Counted from the first letter of the stretch, positions 17,519-26,159 are shown. The stretch is 36,932 bases of DNA from Pseudomonadales bacterium (GCA_022360555.1 JAKSCQ010000011.1:1-36932), one strand, 5' to 3'. Notes: generated from the sequence alone by a model not told the origin. Made by a program: numbers and translations.

Positions 17519-18790
17519 CTAGGGTGACTGGCTCAAGGATGCGCGGACATAGTCATCCTGGTTTTCCACATACCGGGAAACCAGGAACGGCGGGTGCAGT
17601 ACGTTGTAGAGATTCTCATCCGTCCTTTCCATGTACTCGCGCCGCTCCCGTTCAAAGGAGCGAAAGCTCTGCCTGTAGTTCAGGTAATAGTCCTGAAGCT
17701 CGCGCAGTCGCTTGGCCGCATACATGGAATCCAACGCCTCCATGGCGGATTTGGGATGAATCCCGATGGCCGTATTAAACGCTTCAAATGCCCGGTAGAT
17801 ATCCCGGTTGCGGTTGATGTAGATCAGCGAATTGCCATATTCGTAATGCACGATGGCCAAATCATCTTCCTGGGCCACCGAGGCGTCGAACCCCTCCTCC
17901 ACCCGGCTCAGCCGCGCCCCAAACGTCAGCCTGCCGAGCAGCTTGCCCACAAAGCGGATGATGTTGGCATCCTTCACCGCTTGCATCGCCAGGGCCACCG
18001 GATGCTCCGGATCAATGGCCAGGGTGTCGTCAATCGCATGAGTAACCTTGAACAGGTAGTTGTTCACCAGTGCCTCCAGCGGCGTGGCTTCCTCGGCAAT
18101 GCGCGCAATGGCAAAGGCATAACCCAGCCGCAGCATCATGTAGTCCTCGCGGAACTCTGGCACCTCCTTCAGTGCCTTGAGCACATCCACGTAATCGGTG
18201 ATCTGGTTGGCCACATCCTCCAACAGCTCGATTTTTTCCGCCCGTGTATCGGCCAGATACACCGCATAGATGCACTGCGCCAGATACGCCGGCAACTTGC
18301 CGAAGGCGCCATACCGGGCACCATGCTCCTTGGCGGCACGAAAATCGCCACGGAAGAACAGCCGCCAGGCGTGCAGGATTTCAGCAGACAGGGCCTCATA
18401 ATCGCCATCGAAGTCCGGCCCCAGTTCCTCCCTGAGTTTGGGAAAGTACTCGATGCGTTTCTTCAGGTACGCCGCCGACGGGTAAGGCACACGAATGGCA
18501 CGGGTCAGCTCACCCCATTGCGCTTTCAGCTTGGCCGGTGGGTAATCAAAAAAGCGGGTCTGAAACGGCACCGTATTCCAGCGACCGGCCACAACCGCGG
18601 TGTCCACCTGCATCTTTTCCGTTTGCCAGCCATCAGCCTCATCAATCACCTCCTTGCGGCTCTGCTCAGCCATCTGCTTCAGTTCGCGGCGGCTCATATC
18701 GTCATAGTCCTGGCTGGCGGTGACGGCCAGGGGCAACGCAAGTAGCAGGCCTCCCAGCACCAACCCCCCTGCCCCATTGTGGCTTCTCAT
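17519..18790 (-). CDS. Secreted helical (TPR-like) repeat protein, function unknown
   Basis: 423 residues with a signal peptide (hydrophobic LVLGGLLLALPLAVTA, cut near residue 25-27). The mature protein is almost wholly helical, with degenerate helix-turn-helix units. For example, VHYEYGNSLIYINRNRDIYRAFEAFNTAIGIHP resembles a tetratricopeptide pair, so it is likely a protein-binding solenoid in the periplasm. The ATG at 18790 is preceded by AAAGG at eight bases; a longer frame to 18922 would run through a palindromic operator and is rejected. I do not recognise a named family. It is a single gene on the minus strand, convergent with the YecR-like gene, with a TetR-type operator just upstream. 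Confidence 0.85.
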   Translation of the reverse strand: MRSHNGAGGLVLGGLLLALPLAVTASQDYDDMSRRELKQMAEQSRKEVIDEADGWQTEKMQVDTAVVAGRWNTVPFQTRFFDYPPAKLKAQWGELTRAIRVPYPSAAYLKKRIEYFPKLREELGPDFDGDYEALSAEILHAWRLFFRGDFRAAKEHGARYGAFGKLPAYLAQCIYAVYLADTRAEKIELLEDVANQITDYVDVLKALKEVPEFREDYMMLRLGYAFAIARIAEEATPLEALVNNYLFKVTHAIDDTLAIDPEHPVALAMQAVKDANIIRFVGKLLGRLTFGARLSRVEEGFDASVAQEDDLAIVHYEYGNSLIYINRNRDIYRAFEAFNTAIGIHPKSAMEALDSMYAAKRLRELQDYYLNYRQSFRSFERERREYMERTDENLYNVLHPPFLVSRYVENQDDYVRASLSQSP

Positions 18791-18819
18791 GGCATAAACC
18801 TTTTGTTGTTCATTTTTTC

Positions 18820-18835
18820 GTGACTGATCGGTCAC
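18820..18835. promoter_or_regulatory. TetR-type operator palindrome
   Basis: GTGACTGATCGGTCAC is a near-perfect palindrome (two mismatched positions) of the TGAC-N6-GTCA type bound by many TetR-family repressors. It lies 30 bases upstream of the start of the 17519-18790 gene, where it could block transcription. No tetR gene is present in the window. Confidence 0.5.
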
Positions 18836-19119
18836 AAAGTAACCTGACAGCCCGGCAGTGAACATACCCGGCGGCGACGCCAAACTGACATCATGCGCCA
18901 AAGCGCACAACCAAAAGGTCAATAATACGAAGAGTCGTGCAGATTCCGTCTTGCATCAGCAAGTTACGGCAGGGCCCGTCAGTGCGGGAAAATATTGGAA
19001 ACCAATATATATGGGGAAAAGTAAACAGCGAGAAAAATCACGTTTACCGGTTAACCTTTACATTCCGTTATGCCCGATATCCGATCAGCACATTGCACAC
19101 AAAAAACCAAATCAAAGAT
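18836..19119. other. AT-rich intergenic region without a gene
   Basis: This stretch of about 280 bases between the helical-repeat gene and the 3' end of the LysR gene holds no convincing coding frame. The visible structure is a perfect 7-base inverted repeat, ATATTGG-AAA-CCAATAT at 18992-19008, which may be an operator or a small hairpin. No T-tract terminator is seen after the LysR gene. Confidence 0.5.
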
Positions 19120-20058
19120 TTAGAAATTCTTCACTTCTTCCGGGTTCAGAATACCGGGCACACCCTGCCTGGCTTTCTCAAAAAGGAACTCCACAAAAGC
19201 CCGGGTTTTCGCCGGGATATATTTTCTTTCTGGATAAACCACATAAAAATCCAGCGGTGGCGGACGAAACTCCGGCAAGACTTCGACCAGCCGGCCGTCG
19301 TCAATGAAGGCCTGAATATCCCAGGCACTTTTCAGTGCCACCCCCATGCCATCAAGCGCCCATTGTCGAATCACTTCGCTATTATCCGTATGCAGCCTCC
19401 CGGTCACTTTCACGGTATGGCGATTATCATCCTTATCAAAGAAAGGCCAGAAATCCTTGAACGAGCCATAACAATCCAGAATCAGACACTCATGTTCACG
19501 CAGATCCTGTGGCTCATTAATCTTCGGGTGCGTCGCCAGATAATCCGGAGATGCCACCAGGTAACAGCGGTTCTCCATCAGCTTTCTGGCCACCAGCGCA
19601 GAGTCCTCCGGTTGACCGATGGCAATGGCCACATCCAACCCTTCAGACACGAAATCATAGGGTCTATCGCCGAGGAAAAGCTGCACCGGCACGTCCGGAT
19701 AACGTGCCACGAACTCCTTCACCAGCAGGGCAATGCGGTTCCGCCCCAACCCCATGGTGGACCAGACTCTCAGATTACCGTGCGGCCCCTTTGCCAGTTG
19801 CGCCACGGAATCCGCCGTACTTTCCAGGTCATCCATCAGCGTATTCAATCGCTCGAACAATGCCCTGCCTTCGTCCGTGACGTTCAACGCCCTTGAATTT
19901 CGGTTGACCAGGCGTACCCCCAACTCTTTTTCGAGATGACGCAGTCGCTGACTGATCGTCGCAGGTGACATTCCTAGTACATCTGCCGCACTGGTCATCT
20001 TCCCCGCCCGGACCAGTTGCACAAAAACGCTGAATTCCTTTATCAGCTTCATACTCAT
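19120..20058 (-). CDS. LysR-family transcriptional regulator
   Basis: 312 residues. The N-terminal winged helix-turn-helix (about 5-62) reads TSAADVLGMSPATISQRLRHLEKELGVRLVNR, and a substrate-binding domain follows (about 90-300), both typical of LysR regulators of the CrgA-like subgroup. The gene is divergent from the FadL-like gene at 20220 with a shared 161-base AT-rich spacer. This is the classic layout for a LysR regulator controlling its divergent neighbour and itself, so it probably governs the porin-lipoprotein operon. The ATG at 20058 is used; a second ATG two codons later is possible. GC content is visibly lower than in the envelope operon, hinting at acquired DNA. Confidence 0.94.
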   Translation of the reverse strand: MSMKLIKEFSVFVQLVRAGKMTSAADVLGMSPATISQRLRHLEKELGVRLVNRNSRALNVTDEGRALFERLNTLMDDLESTADSVAQLAKGPHGNLRVWSTMGLGRNRIALLVKEFVARYPDVPVQLFLGDRPYDFVSEGLDVAIAIGQPEDSALVARKLMENRCYLVASPDYLATHPKINEPQDLREHECLILDCYGSFKDFWPFFDKDDNRHTVKVTGRLHTDNSEVIRQWALDGMGVALKSAWDIQAFIDDGRLVEVLPEFRPPPLDFYVVYPERKYIPAKTRAFVEFLFEKARQGVPGILNPEEVKNF

Positions 20059-20219
20059 GATTTTAATTTCCCAAAAGTAGTTTTTATTTTATTCGCTTTT
20101 TCAAACGCGTTCCCAAACTCTAGGCTGAAATCCGTTCACCCGACATATACATAAACGCAATAAAGCACGCAAACAACCACTAACTAAAAGAAAGACCACA
20201 AAAAAAAGGGAAACGTGAT
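20059..20219. promoter_or_regulatory. Divergent control region of the LysR and FadL-like genes
   Basis: 161 AT-rich bases carrying both upstream regions. A TATACAT at about 20146 could be a -10 element for the plus-strand operon, without a convincing -35, as expected for an activator-dependent promoter. AACGCGTT at about 20104-20111 is a small palindrome. AGGGA lies upstream of the porin ATG. No LysR box can be assigned with certainty. Confidence 0.45.
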
Positions 20220-21560
20220 ATGAAAATGCCATCGCTCAGGCGCAAGAATTTGACTTCGCTTGCTTTTATCCTCCTTGCACCCAATGCACTCGCCAATATG
20301 GGAAACATCGGCACCAATTACGGGGTGCTTCCCGGGGATGTGGCCAGCGCCCAGGCGTTGTCGCTGTTCAACAGCGATGTTTCCGCCACCTACTACAACC
20401 CGGCCTACCTGGCCCACGATGAGCGCGGTGAACTGACCCTGGGCCTGCTGCACGCGGACCACGACCTGCGCATCAGCAGCCAGGGCGGGGCCGCGCCCCT
20501 GGGGCGCAGCAGCGACGTGATTGAAGACACGCCGTCACAACAAGCGCTCATCGGGATGAAAACAAATCTCACTTCCCTTACTAAAAGTGAACACCCGATT
20601 TATTTCGGGTTCATCGCCGGCGTGGAGAAATACGGTGAGGAAATGCTGGCCTTCGATTCCAGCACCTCCACCGGCGGGCAGTACTTCAGCTATGGCCGCC
20701 AGCCGCTGTTCCTGAACCTGGGCGGTGCCACCGAAATCCTGCGCGGCATCGATGCCGGCCTGTCCGCCCGGGTCACCCTGCATGCGGACGCCAACCTGTA
20801 TACCTATACCGACCTGCAAGGCAACACCAGCCTAGAAAGCCTCAACGTGAGCGCCAAGCCCTCGATCCGGCCGATTTTCGGGCTCAACGTAAACTGGGGG
20901 GAAACCTTCTGCGGCAGTGGCGATTGCCTGGTGGACGGTATCGAAACCGCCCTGTCCTTCCGTGGCCATTCCAATACCGAAACCCAGGTGGAAGCCACCA
21001 CCATCATTCCCGGCACCATCCCTGATCCCGGCCTGAACCTGGCCATCGCCACCCTGGATGCCTACCAGCCGGATATCACCGCCCTGGGCATGCAATATCG
21101 CGCTGACCGCTGGCGCCTGGGTCTGACACTGGAATACCAGACCTGGTCCGATCTCAGCGATGAATTCGAGCGGGACACCATCAAGGACCAGGCCAACCTG
21201 AACTTCCAGGACATCCTGATTCCACGCCTGGGGGGCGAATTCCGGGTCAATGACATGCTCACCCTCACCGGGGGCGTGGCGATTCAGGAATCCCCGCTGG
21301 AAGGCAACCGCAGCCTGGACGTGAACTACCTGGATGCCGACCGCACCCTGATCGGGATTGGCGGCACACTGGAGCTGCGCGACCCGCCCATTCTTGCCTA
21401 CCCGCTTCAGCTTTCCTTCGGCTACCAGTACCAGATGCTGGACGAGCGGGATTTCGAGCTGACCTCTACCGACCCCATGGTGCCGGTGAATCCCTATGAA
21501 ACCGTCACCACCGAAGGGGACGTGAGCGTCTTCTCCGGCTCCATGACCATGAAGTTTTAA
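20220..21560 (+). CDS. FadL/OmpP1/TodX-family outer-membrane transport protein
   Basis: 446 residues. The signal peptide is cut after about residue 25 (LLAPNALA). The mature N-terminus has SLFNSDVSATYYNPAYLA, matching the FadL-family hatch motif with NPA. Alternating beta segments follow to a C-terminal Phe (MTMKF) expected for BAM-inserted barrels. Family members pass hydrophobic compounds (long-chain fatty acids, aromatics, alkanes) across the outer membrane. The substrate here is not determined; the likely host genus suggests hydrocarbons, fatty acids or waxes. It is the first gene of an operon with the lipoprotein 12 bases downstream, under the divergent LysR regulator. An in-frame ATG lies two codons after the chosen start. 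Confidence 0.92.
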   Translation: MKMPSLRRKNLTSLAFILLAPNALANMGNIGTNYGVLPGDVASAQALSLFNSDVSATYYNPAYLAHDERGELTLGLLHADHDLRISSQGGAAPLGRSSDVIEDTPSQQALIGMKTNLTSLTKSEHPIYFGFIAGVEKYGEEMLAFDSSTSTGGQYFSYGRQPLFLNLGGATEILRGIDAGLSARVTLHADANLYTYTDLQGNTSLESLNVSAKPSIRPIFGLNVNWGETFCGSGDCLVDGIETALSFRGHSNTETQVEATTIIPGTIPDPGLNLAIATLDAYQPDITALGMQYRADRWRLGLTLEYQTWSDLSDEFERDTIKDQANLNFQDILIPRLGGEFRVNDMLTLTGGVAIQESPLEGNRSLDVNYLDADRTLIGIGGTLELRDPPILAYPLQLSFGYQYQMLDERDFELTSTDPMVPVNPYETVTTEGDVSVFSGSMTMKF

Positions 21561-21572
21561 TCGGAGGCCATA

Positions 21573-24500
21573 ATGAAAAAGACAATAGCCACCCTCACCT
21601 CCGCCCTGCTGCTGGCCGCCTGTGGCGGCGAGGACAGCGGCACCATTGATACCGACAACTGGAACGCCGGCACCCAGTCGCTGGTTTACAGCTACCCGGC
21701 CCGGGGGCAGACCGAAATTGCCACCCCGGCCCCGGTGATCCTGCGTTTCACCAGTGCGGTCGACACCAGCACAGCGCAAGACCACATCACCCTGCACCAG
21801 GGCAACCGCAACGGCCCCACCGTCAGCTACACACTGCGGGAAATCGATAACGGCCGTGGCCTAGTTCTGACCCCGGACAGCCAGCTCACCCCGCTGACCC
21901 GCTACACCGTGGTCGTGGACGGCCTGCCGCTGGTGGATGGCGACACCGACAGCCATGTCTTCGCCTTCACCACCCGCGCCCTGGAAGAAGGCCCGCGCAG
22001 CCAGGTGCTGGCCAGCGAGGACTTCGCCCTGAGCCGCCTGGTCCCCGACGGGCAGGCCCTGCCGGTGATGGACTTTTCCTCCTTCCGGCTGCAGTTCACC
22101 CAGCCCCTGGACCCGGCCAGCGTCCAGTATGGCGACAGCCTGGCCCTCACCGGCCCCGGCGGTGAACTGGTGGAAGCCCGGGTGCTGGTGGACGGCCCCT
22201 ACCTGACACTGGACCCCGCCGACGACCTGACAGCGGGGCAGAACTACACCCTGTCCCTGGCGGACGGCCTGTCCAGCACCGCAGGCAACAGCTTCGCCGC
22301 CGACAGCTACACCCTGACCCCCGGGGATTCCCACCCCCGCGAAGTCATGGTCCAGCAGGTCAGCGACTCGGCCAACCGCGCGGTACTCTCGCCGCTCACC
22401 GGCCTGCCCATCAACGAAGTGCCGGTCAATGCCACCCTGCTGGGCGAAGACAACGCCACCCAGCAAGGCGGCGATGTGCATGCCGAACTGGCCTTCGTAC
22501 CCAACTACCCGGATGTCACGCCCTTCACCGTGCCCAGGAGCACCATCCTGGCCGGCACCAGTATCGACGTGAACATTGGTGGCGAAGTGCCCGCCGGGTT
22601 CAGCACCGGTGCGGTCAACGTGCACTTCCTGTCCGATGCCAGTGGTTACCTGCTGCCCAATCCCTACTCGCAGCGGGCCGATGCCCCCCGGCAGGTGCGC
22701 CTGTTCATGGATGTGGCCATGTCAACCGAAGACCCCACCGCCAATGGCGCCGTCACCCAGGACATCCTGCACATCGAGCTGGTGGGCACCGCCCTGGTGA
22801 AGGACGGTATCATGACCATTGATGCGGTCAGCGTGGTGGAGCCGAACATCCTCGGCCAGGAACGGGGCTACGGCACCCTGAGCTTCCACATGGAAGCCTA
22901 CCCGGACCAGCAGAACCCGCCGCAGCAGGTGGCCGATACCACGCCCCCGGAGTTGCAAAGCTGGGCCCCTGGTGAAGATGCATCCGCCCACCTGTCCAGC
23001 GACCCCATTGTTCTGAACTTCAGTGAACCGCTGAACCCGGCAACCGTAACCAAAAGCCGGATTGCACTGCAGGAAAATGGCACCGACATTCCATACAGCC
23101 TGGAACAGGATGGTGCGGCCATTATTCTGCGCCCGGATAACGGGCTGCAGCACCCAACCCAATCGGATTTTTCAACTCGCATCGATTACGTTTATGACAT
23201 TATTCTGGGCGAAGGGCTGACCGATCTGGCCGGCAACGCCTTCATGGCGGATACGCCGCTCACTTTTGCCCTGCCTGAACAACCGCGCTTCCACGAGGCC
23301 TCGCACATTAATGCTACCGGCCAGTATGACCCACCGGTGACAGTAAATAACCAGCGAGCTCCGGTCGTTCTGTCTGCCTACCCGGGCTTTCCCTGCGTAC
23401 TGGACGACACCCAGCAAAATCTGGCCAATGATATCGCAGGTCAATGCCTGGACAGCCTCAGGGAGGCCTACACCGGGTTCAGCAATATAGCGGCATTTCC
23501 TTCTGAACAGCGGGCCCCATCGGATCTGCTACCGGTAGCCCCCCTGCCAGCGGATCGCCCCATCATCGTGCAAACCTCCAAGCCCCTCCTGCCAGAAAGC
23601 GTACAGCTGGGCACCACCTTTGAGGTGCACGAGGTCGATAACAACAATACCGTGCTGAACACCCTTGACGGCGACCTGAAAGTGGAAGGCAACCGGATCA
23701 CCTTCTGGCCCAGCAACCCTTGGCAGGAAAACCGCCTGTACCGCTATACCCTGCACTCCACCAATGACTTCAATGGTGGTGGCAGCGTGCTTTGCGATGG
23801 CAGCCAGGCAATATGTGATACCGACGATCTACCGCTGCAAACCCAATTGCAGGAGGTACGTAAAGAAGATCTTGCTAATACGACGGTACTGTCACAAACC
23901 GTTGCCCAGCCCGATACTGGCGGCCAGAATCTGCAACAGTATTTCCGGGGGGCAGCGTCAAGCGACAACGTCATCATGGCTCTCAAGGCCCCCAGCGCCG
24001 ATACCAATGCCAACTTCATCCACGACCGGCCGGACCCCTTCCCTGACGAGTACCCTGCGACCCGTATCATGGAGATGCGCAACTACACCATGGAAGAAGC
24101 CGGCCCCGGGAACCAGCCGCTGGACCCCCATGCCTGCAGTGATCCCGAAGCGCCCTGCTACGATCCCGACGGCCTCACCCCGCCCCCCAATAGCGCCAAG
24201 CTGTTATCCACCTTACCCAACACCAGTGAGGGCATAGCCCTCACCGGTATCAACACGGGTTGCGGTTACACCATGACAAAGGCCCCCATGCCCTGCCCAA
24301 CAGAGAAATTTGTTTATCTGAACAGCGCAGTGGTTGCCGAGATGGGCCAGTACGATGAGGACGAGGAAGCCGTTGCCGTCAAGCTCTGGCCCGCGCAGGT
24401 CTTTGCCTCCTCCCTCGCTGTAAGAGCACAGGTGCAAGGACAAATAGTCTTGGGGGTGAATACCGGTCCACAGGTTATGCGCATGCGTTATGCCAAGGCC

Positions 24501-24902
24501 GATCCAGACTGCATTGAGACGCCACAGTCTCCCTGTCTGCGCAATCAACCTATTTCGGCCTGGATTAGAGATGTAAACGGCACTCCGACCCTGGAAGCCA
24601 ATATCGAGCTGTTTGTGGATGCACCTGCTCTGCAGGAGAACCTGGACTTGAAGCCGTTCATTCCCGTCGACTGGAACCACGAAGTTTACAATCTACCCAT
24701 TAACCTGGAGCTATCCGGTGAAATTCATTTTAACCCGGATGGCACCATGCACATCAGTCAATTTAATACTAATGATGTATCTCTGGTTTCAAACCTCATG
24801 TACGAATGGCTTGAATCAGCAGAAATGCAAGGAAGAATGGAAATGTTACTACCGGGCTACGGTAGCCACCTTCAATACCGGTCGGATGTAATCAAACGGT
24901 AG
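21573..24902 (+). CDS. Large lipoprotein with Ig-like (Big_5) domains
   Basis: 1109 residues. Signal peptide with lipobox LAAC gives Cys17, and Gly at +2 fits an outer-membrane destination. Repeated Ig-like Big_5 units can be seen at about 38-135, 150-250, 455-570 and 655-760. Each has the pattern P-x-G-x5-P...I-x-L-x-F-(S/T)-x-(A/P)-(V/L)-D/N...L-T-x-Y/G...FTT, typical of bacterial surface proteins. The C-terminal 330 residues (NTGPQVMRMRYAKAD, FIPVDWNHEVYNLPINLEL) form a separate domain that I do not recognise. GGAGG precedes the ATG. Coupling to a FadL-like porin suggests a surface-exposed partner in capture or adhesion to hydrophobic substrate; this is inference. Codon use looks less GC-rich beyond about nt 23050. 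Confidence 0.9.
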   Translation: MKKTIATLTSALLLAACGGEDSGTIDTDNWNAGTQSLVYSYPARGQTEIATPAPVILRFTSAVDTSTAQDHITLHQGNRNGPTVSYTLREIDNGRGLVLTPDSQLTPLTRYTVVVDGLPLVDGDTDSHVFAFTTRALEEGPRSQVLASEDFALSRLVPDGQALPVMDFSSFRLQFTQPLDPASVQYGDSLALTGPGGELVEARVLVDGPYLTLDPADDLTAGQNYTLSLADGLSSTAGNSFAADSYTLTPGDSHPREVMVQQVSDSANRAVLSPLTGLPINEVPVNATLLGEDNATQQGGDVHAELAFVPNYPDVTPFTVPRSTILAGTSIDVNIGGEVPAGFSTGAVNVHFLSDASGYLLPNPYSQRADAPRQVRLFMDVAMSTEDPTANGAVTQDILHIELVGTALVKDGIMTIDAVSVVEPNILGQERGYGTLSFHMEAYPDQQNPPQQVADTTPPELQSWAPGEDASAHLSSDPIVLNFSEPLNPATVTKSRIALQENGTDIPYSLEQDGAAIILRPDNGLQHPTQSDFSTRIDYVYDIILGEGLTDLAGNAFMADTPLTFALPEQPRFHEASHINATGQYDPPVTVNNQRAPVVLSAYPGFPCVLDDTQQNLANDIAGQCLDSLREAYTGFSNIAAFPSEQRAPSDLLPVAPLPADRPIIVQTSKPLLPESVQLGTTFEVHEVDNNNTVLNTLDGDLKVEGNRITFWPSNPWQENRLYRYTLHSTNDFNGGGSVLCDGSQAICDTDDLPLQTQLQEVRKEDLANTTVLSQTVAQPDTGGQNLQQYFRGAASSDNVIMALKAPSADTNANFIHDRPDPFPDEYPATRIMEMRNYTMEEAGPGNQPLDPHACSDPEAPCYDPDGLTPPPNSAKLLSTLPNTSEGIALTGINTGCGYTMTKAPMPCPTEKFVYLNSAVVAEMGQYDEDEEAVAVKLWPAQVFASSLAVRAQVQGQIVLGVNTGPQVMRMRYAKADPDCIETPQSPCLRNQPISAWIRDVNGTPTLEANIELFVDAPALQENLDLKPFIPVDWNHEVYNLPINLELSGEIHFNPDGTMHISQFNTNDVSLVSNLMYEWLESAEMQGRMEMLLPGYGSHLQYRSDVIKR

Positions 24903-24910
24903 GTATTTAA

Positions 24911-24940
24911 AAGGCGGATCCTCGGATCCGCCTTTTTTAT
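24911..24940 (+). terminator. Rho-independent terminator of the porin-lipoprotein operon
   Basis: Perfect 11-base stem AAGGCGGATCC / GGATCCGCCTT with a two-base loop, then TTTTAT. It begins nine bases after the lipoprotein stop. Confidence 0.93.
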
Positions 24941-24945
24941 TTTAA

Positions 24946-25200
24946 ACCGGTTTATTGCTAATCCTCGAGCTACCCATTAAGAATTTTGAATAGCCCGGAC
25001 TGTCCTGGTTATTGAAGGTGGAGGTCATGGCATTGTTCCATCAAACTCTGAAGCACTTACAATAGGAAAGATCACTACCTGCACATTGAACCGACCACCA
25101 ATTCCCGATCCCAGATAAAGATCAGAAGATTGGTTAGATCCGCTGTCCCCCTATTCACCACTCATGACAATCACCGGTACAAAACTTAATTCCCCCAAAT
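24946..25200 (-). pseudogene. Possible decayed coding remnant
   Basis: The minus strand of this otherwise gene-free interval reads as protein-like fragments. LGELSFVPVIVMSGE runs to a TAG, then in the same frame SSDLYLGSGIGGRFNVQVVI, and after a one-base shift TSTFNNQDSPGYSKFLMGSS. The composition is like a secreted or barrel protein and codon use is reasonable. There is no start, and two lesions interrupt it. It may be the 3' relic of a gene lost between the lipoprotein and the PraB-like gene, or chance. Confidence 0.25.
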
Positions 25201-25202
25201 AG

Positions 25203-25232
25203 AAAAACGCCCGATGCGAAACATCGGGCGTT
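25203..25232 (-). terminator. Rho-independent terminator of the PraB-like gene
   Basis: Read on the minus strand: AACGCCCGATG, a five-base loop, CATCGGGCGTT, then TTTCT. The stem is 11 perfect base pairs and lies about 48 bases after the stop at 25280. Confidence 0.88.
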
Positions 25233-25279
25233 CCGAAGTATGAAATAAGCGTTAGCCTATTTCAGGACTTCATGGGTGC

Positions 25280-25864
25280 TTACTGCCAGACATCCACGTC
25301 GGTAGTGGCTTCAAACACACCGTCCATGGTACAGCCTGATGTCCCCAGTGCTGCGTTGGTAAAGCTGAAAGAGGACGGGGCACCAATGGTGGCGCCATTG
25401 GAATAGCTGACAACGATGGAACCGCTGCAGTAGCCCAGAGGCGTATCCACCTGCACGTTGTTGAACTGACCAGTGATCACCGTACCAAGACGGGGGCTAG
25501 GCAGACTGGCTTCGGGAATCCCCGCTGTGGAGGTACCCTGCTCGCTGGCATACCAGTTACCTGCACTGAACTGAAGGTCTACCTGGCTACAGTTGCTATC
25601 GCCCCCGGGCAACATCCGACCGCCGGTTACATCAATAAAAACCGTGCCGTTACCATCTACATCCAGCTCCCCATCCAGCTCCACGTTGCAGGAAAGCGTT
25701 ACCGGGAAACCAAAAACAGTCTTGGTCACTTCGATGCCACTCCCCTGGAAGGTATAAGAGCCGGTTCCCGGATCCACATTGGTCGCCATGGCCGGACCAG
25801 CACTCAGCAACGCCAGCAGACCTGCTGCGCCCACAACCTGATTTTTCATGATTTTCAAAAACAT
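25280..25864 (-). CDS. Secreted protein, tentatively PraB-like (alkane oxidation activator family)
   Basis: 194 residues from ATG 25864, chosen because GGAG lies six bases before it and the signal peptide (MFLKIMKNQVVGAAGLLALL, cut after AMA) starts there; ATGs at 25876 and 25882 would only add a few residues. The mature protein has VTLSCNVELDGE, a glycine-rich middle, GYCSGSIVVSYSNG and SFTNAALGTSGCTMDG. This Cys- and Ser/Gly-rich beta pattern resembles, from memory, PraB-type extracellular proteins induced on alkanes. There is no catalytic motif. It has its own terminator and a 330-base AT-rich upstream region. The location next to the FadL-like operon fits a role in hydrophobic substrate use, but the family call needs a profile search. 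Confidence 0.82.
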   Translation of the reverse strand: MFLKIMKNQVVGAAGLLALLSAGPAMATNVDPGTGSYTFQGSGIEVTKTVFGFPVTLSCNVELDGELDVDGNGTVFIDVTGGRMLPGGDSNCSQVDLQFSAGNWYASEQGTSTAGIPEASLPSPRLGTVITGQFNNVQVDTPLGYCSGSIVVSYSNGATIGAPSSFSFTNAALGTSGCTMDGVFEATTDVDVWQ

Positions 25865-26023
25865 GGTTTTCTCCATTTCCATTATTTAGACAGTCGTTCT
25901 ATCGCCTGTCCGGCAAGATATAACTGCACTGAAAATCACCGGACCACCGGTAGCCCGTGTACAACTGGATACCGGTCAAGGCACACTAGCTTTCCGGAAA
26001 CGGATGGAGAACAGTAAAAAAAC

Positions 26024-26159
26024 AAAAGCTGGATTAAAGAAAAACAAACCATAAAAAAATCCATTATTTTCATATTATTAGATTTCTTCATGAGACAACA
26101 TGAGCTTTTATAAAAGCTGGATTTACTTATTCTGTATAAAACACCCAAACCCAGCTTTT
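26024..26159. repeat. Three AAAAGCTGG(ATT) repeats upstream of the PraB-like gene
   Basis: AAAAGCTGGATT occurs at 26024-26035 and 26112-26123 in the same orientation, and CCAGCTTTT at 26151-26159 is the inverted form of its core. The second and third could pair as a 9-base stem. They lie 160-295 bases upstream of the PraB-like start in a very AT-rich stretch (25865-26190) with no gene. They could be regulator sites or hairpin arms. Confidence 0.5.
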
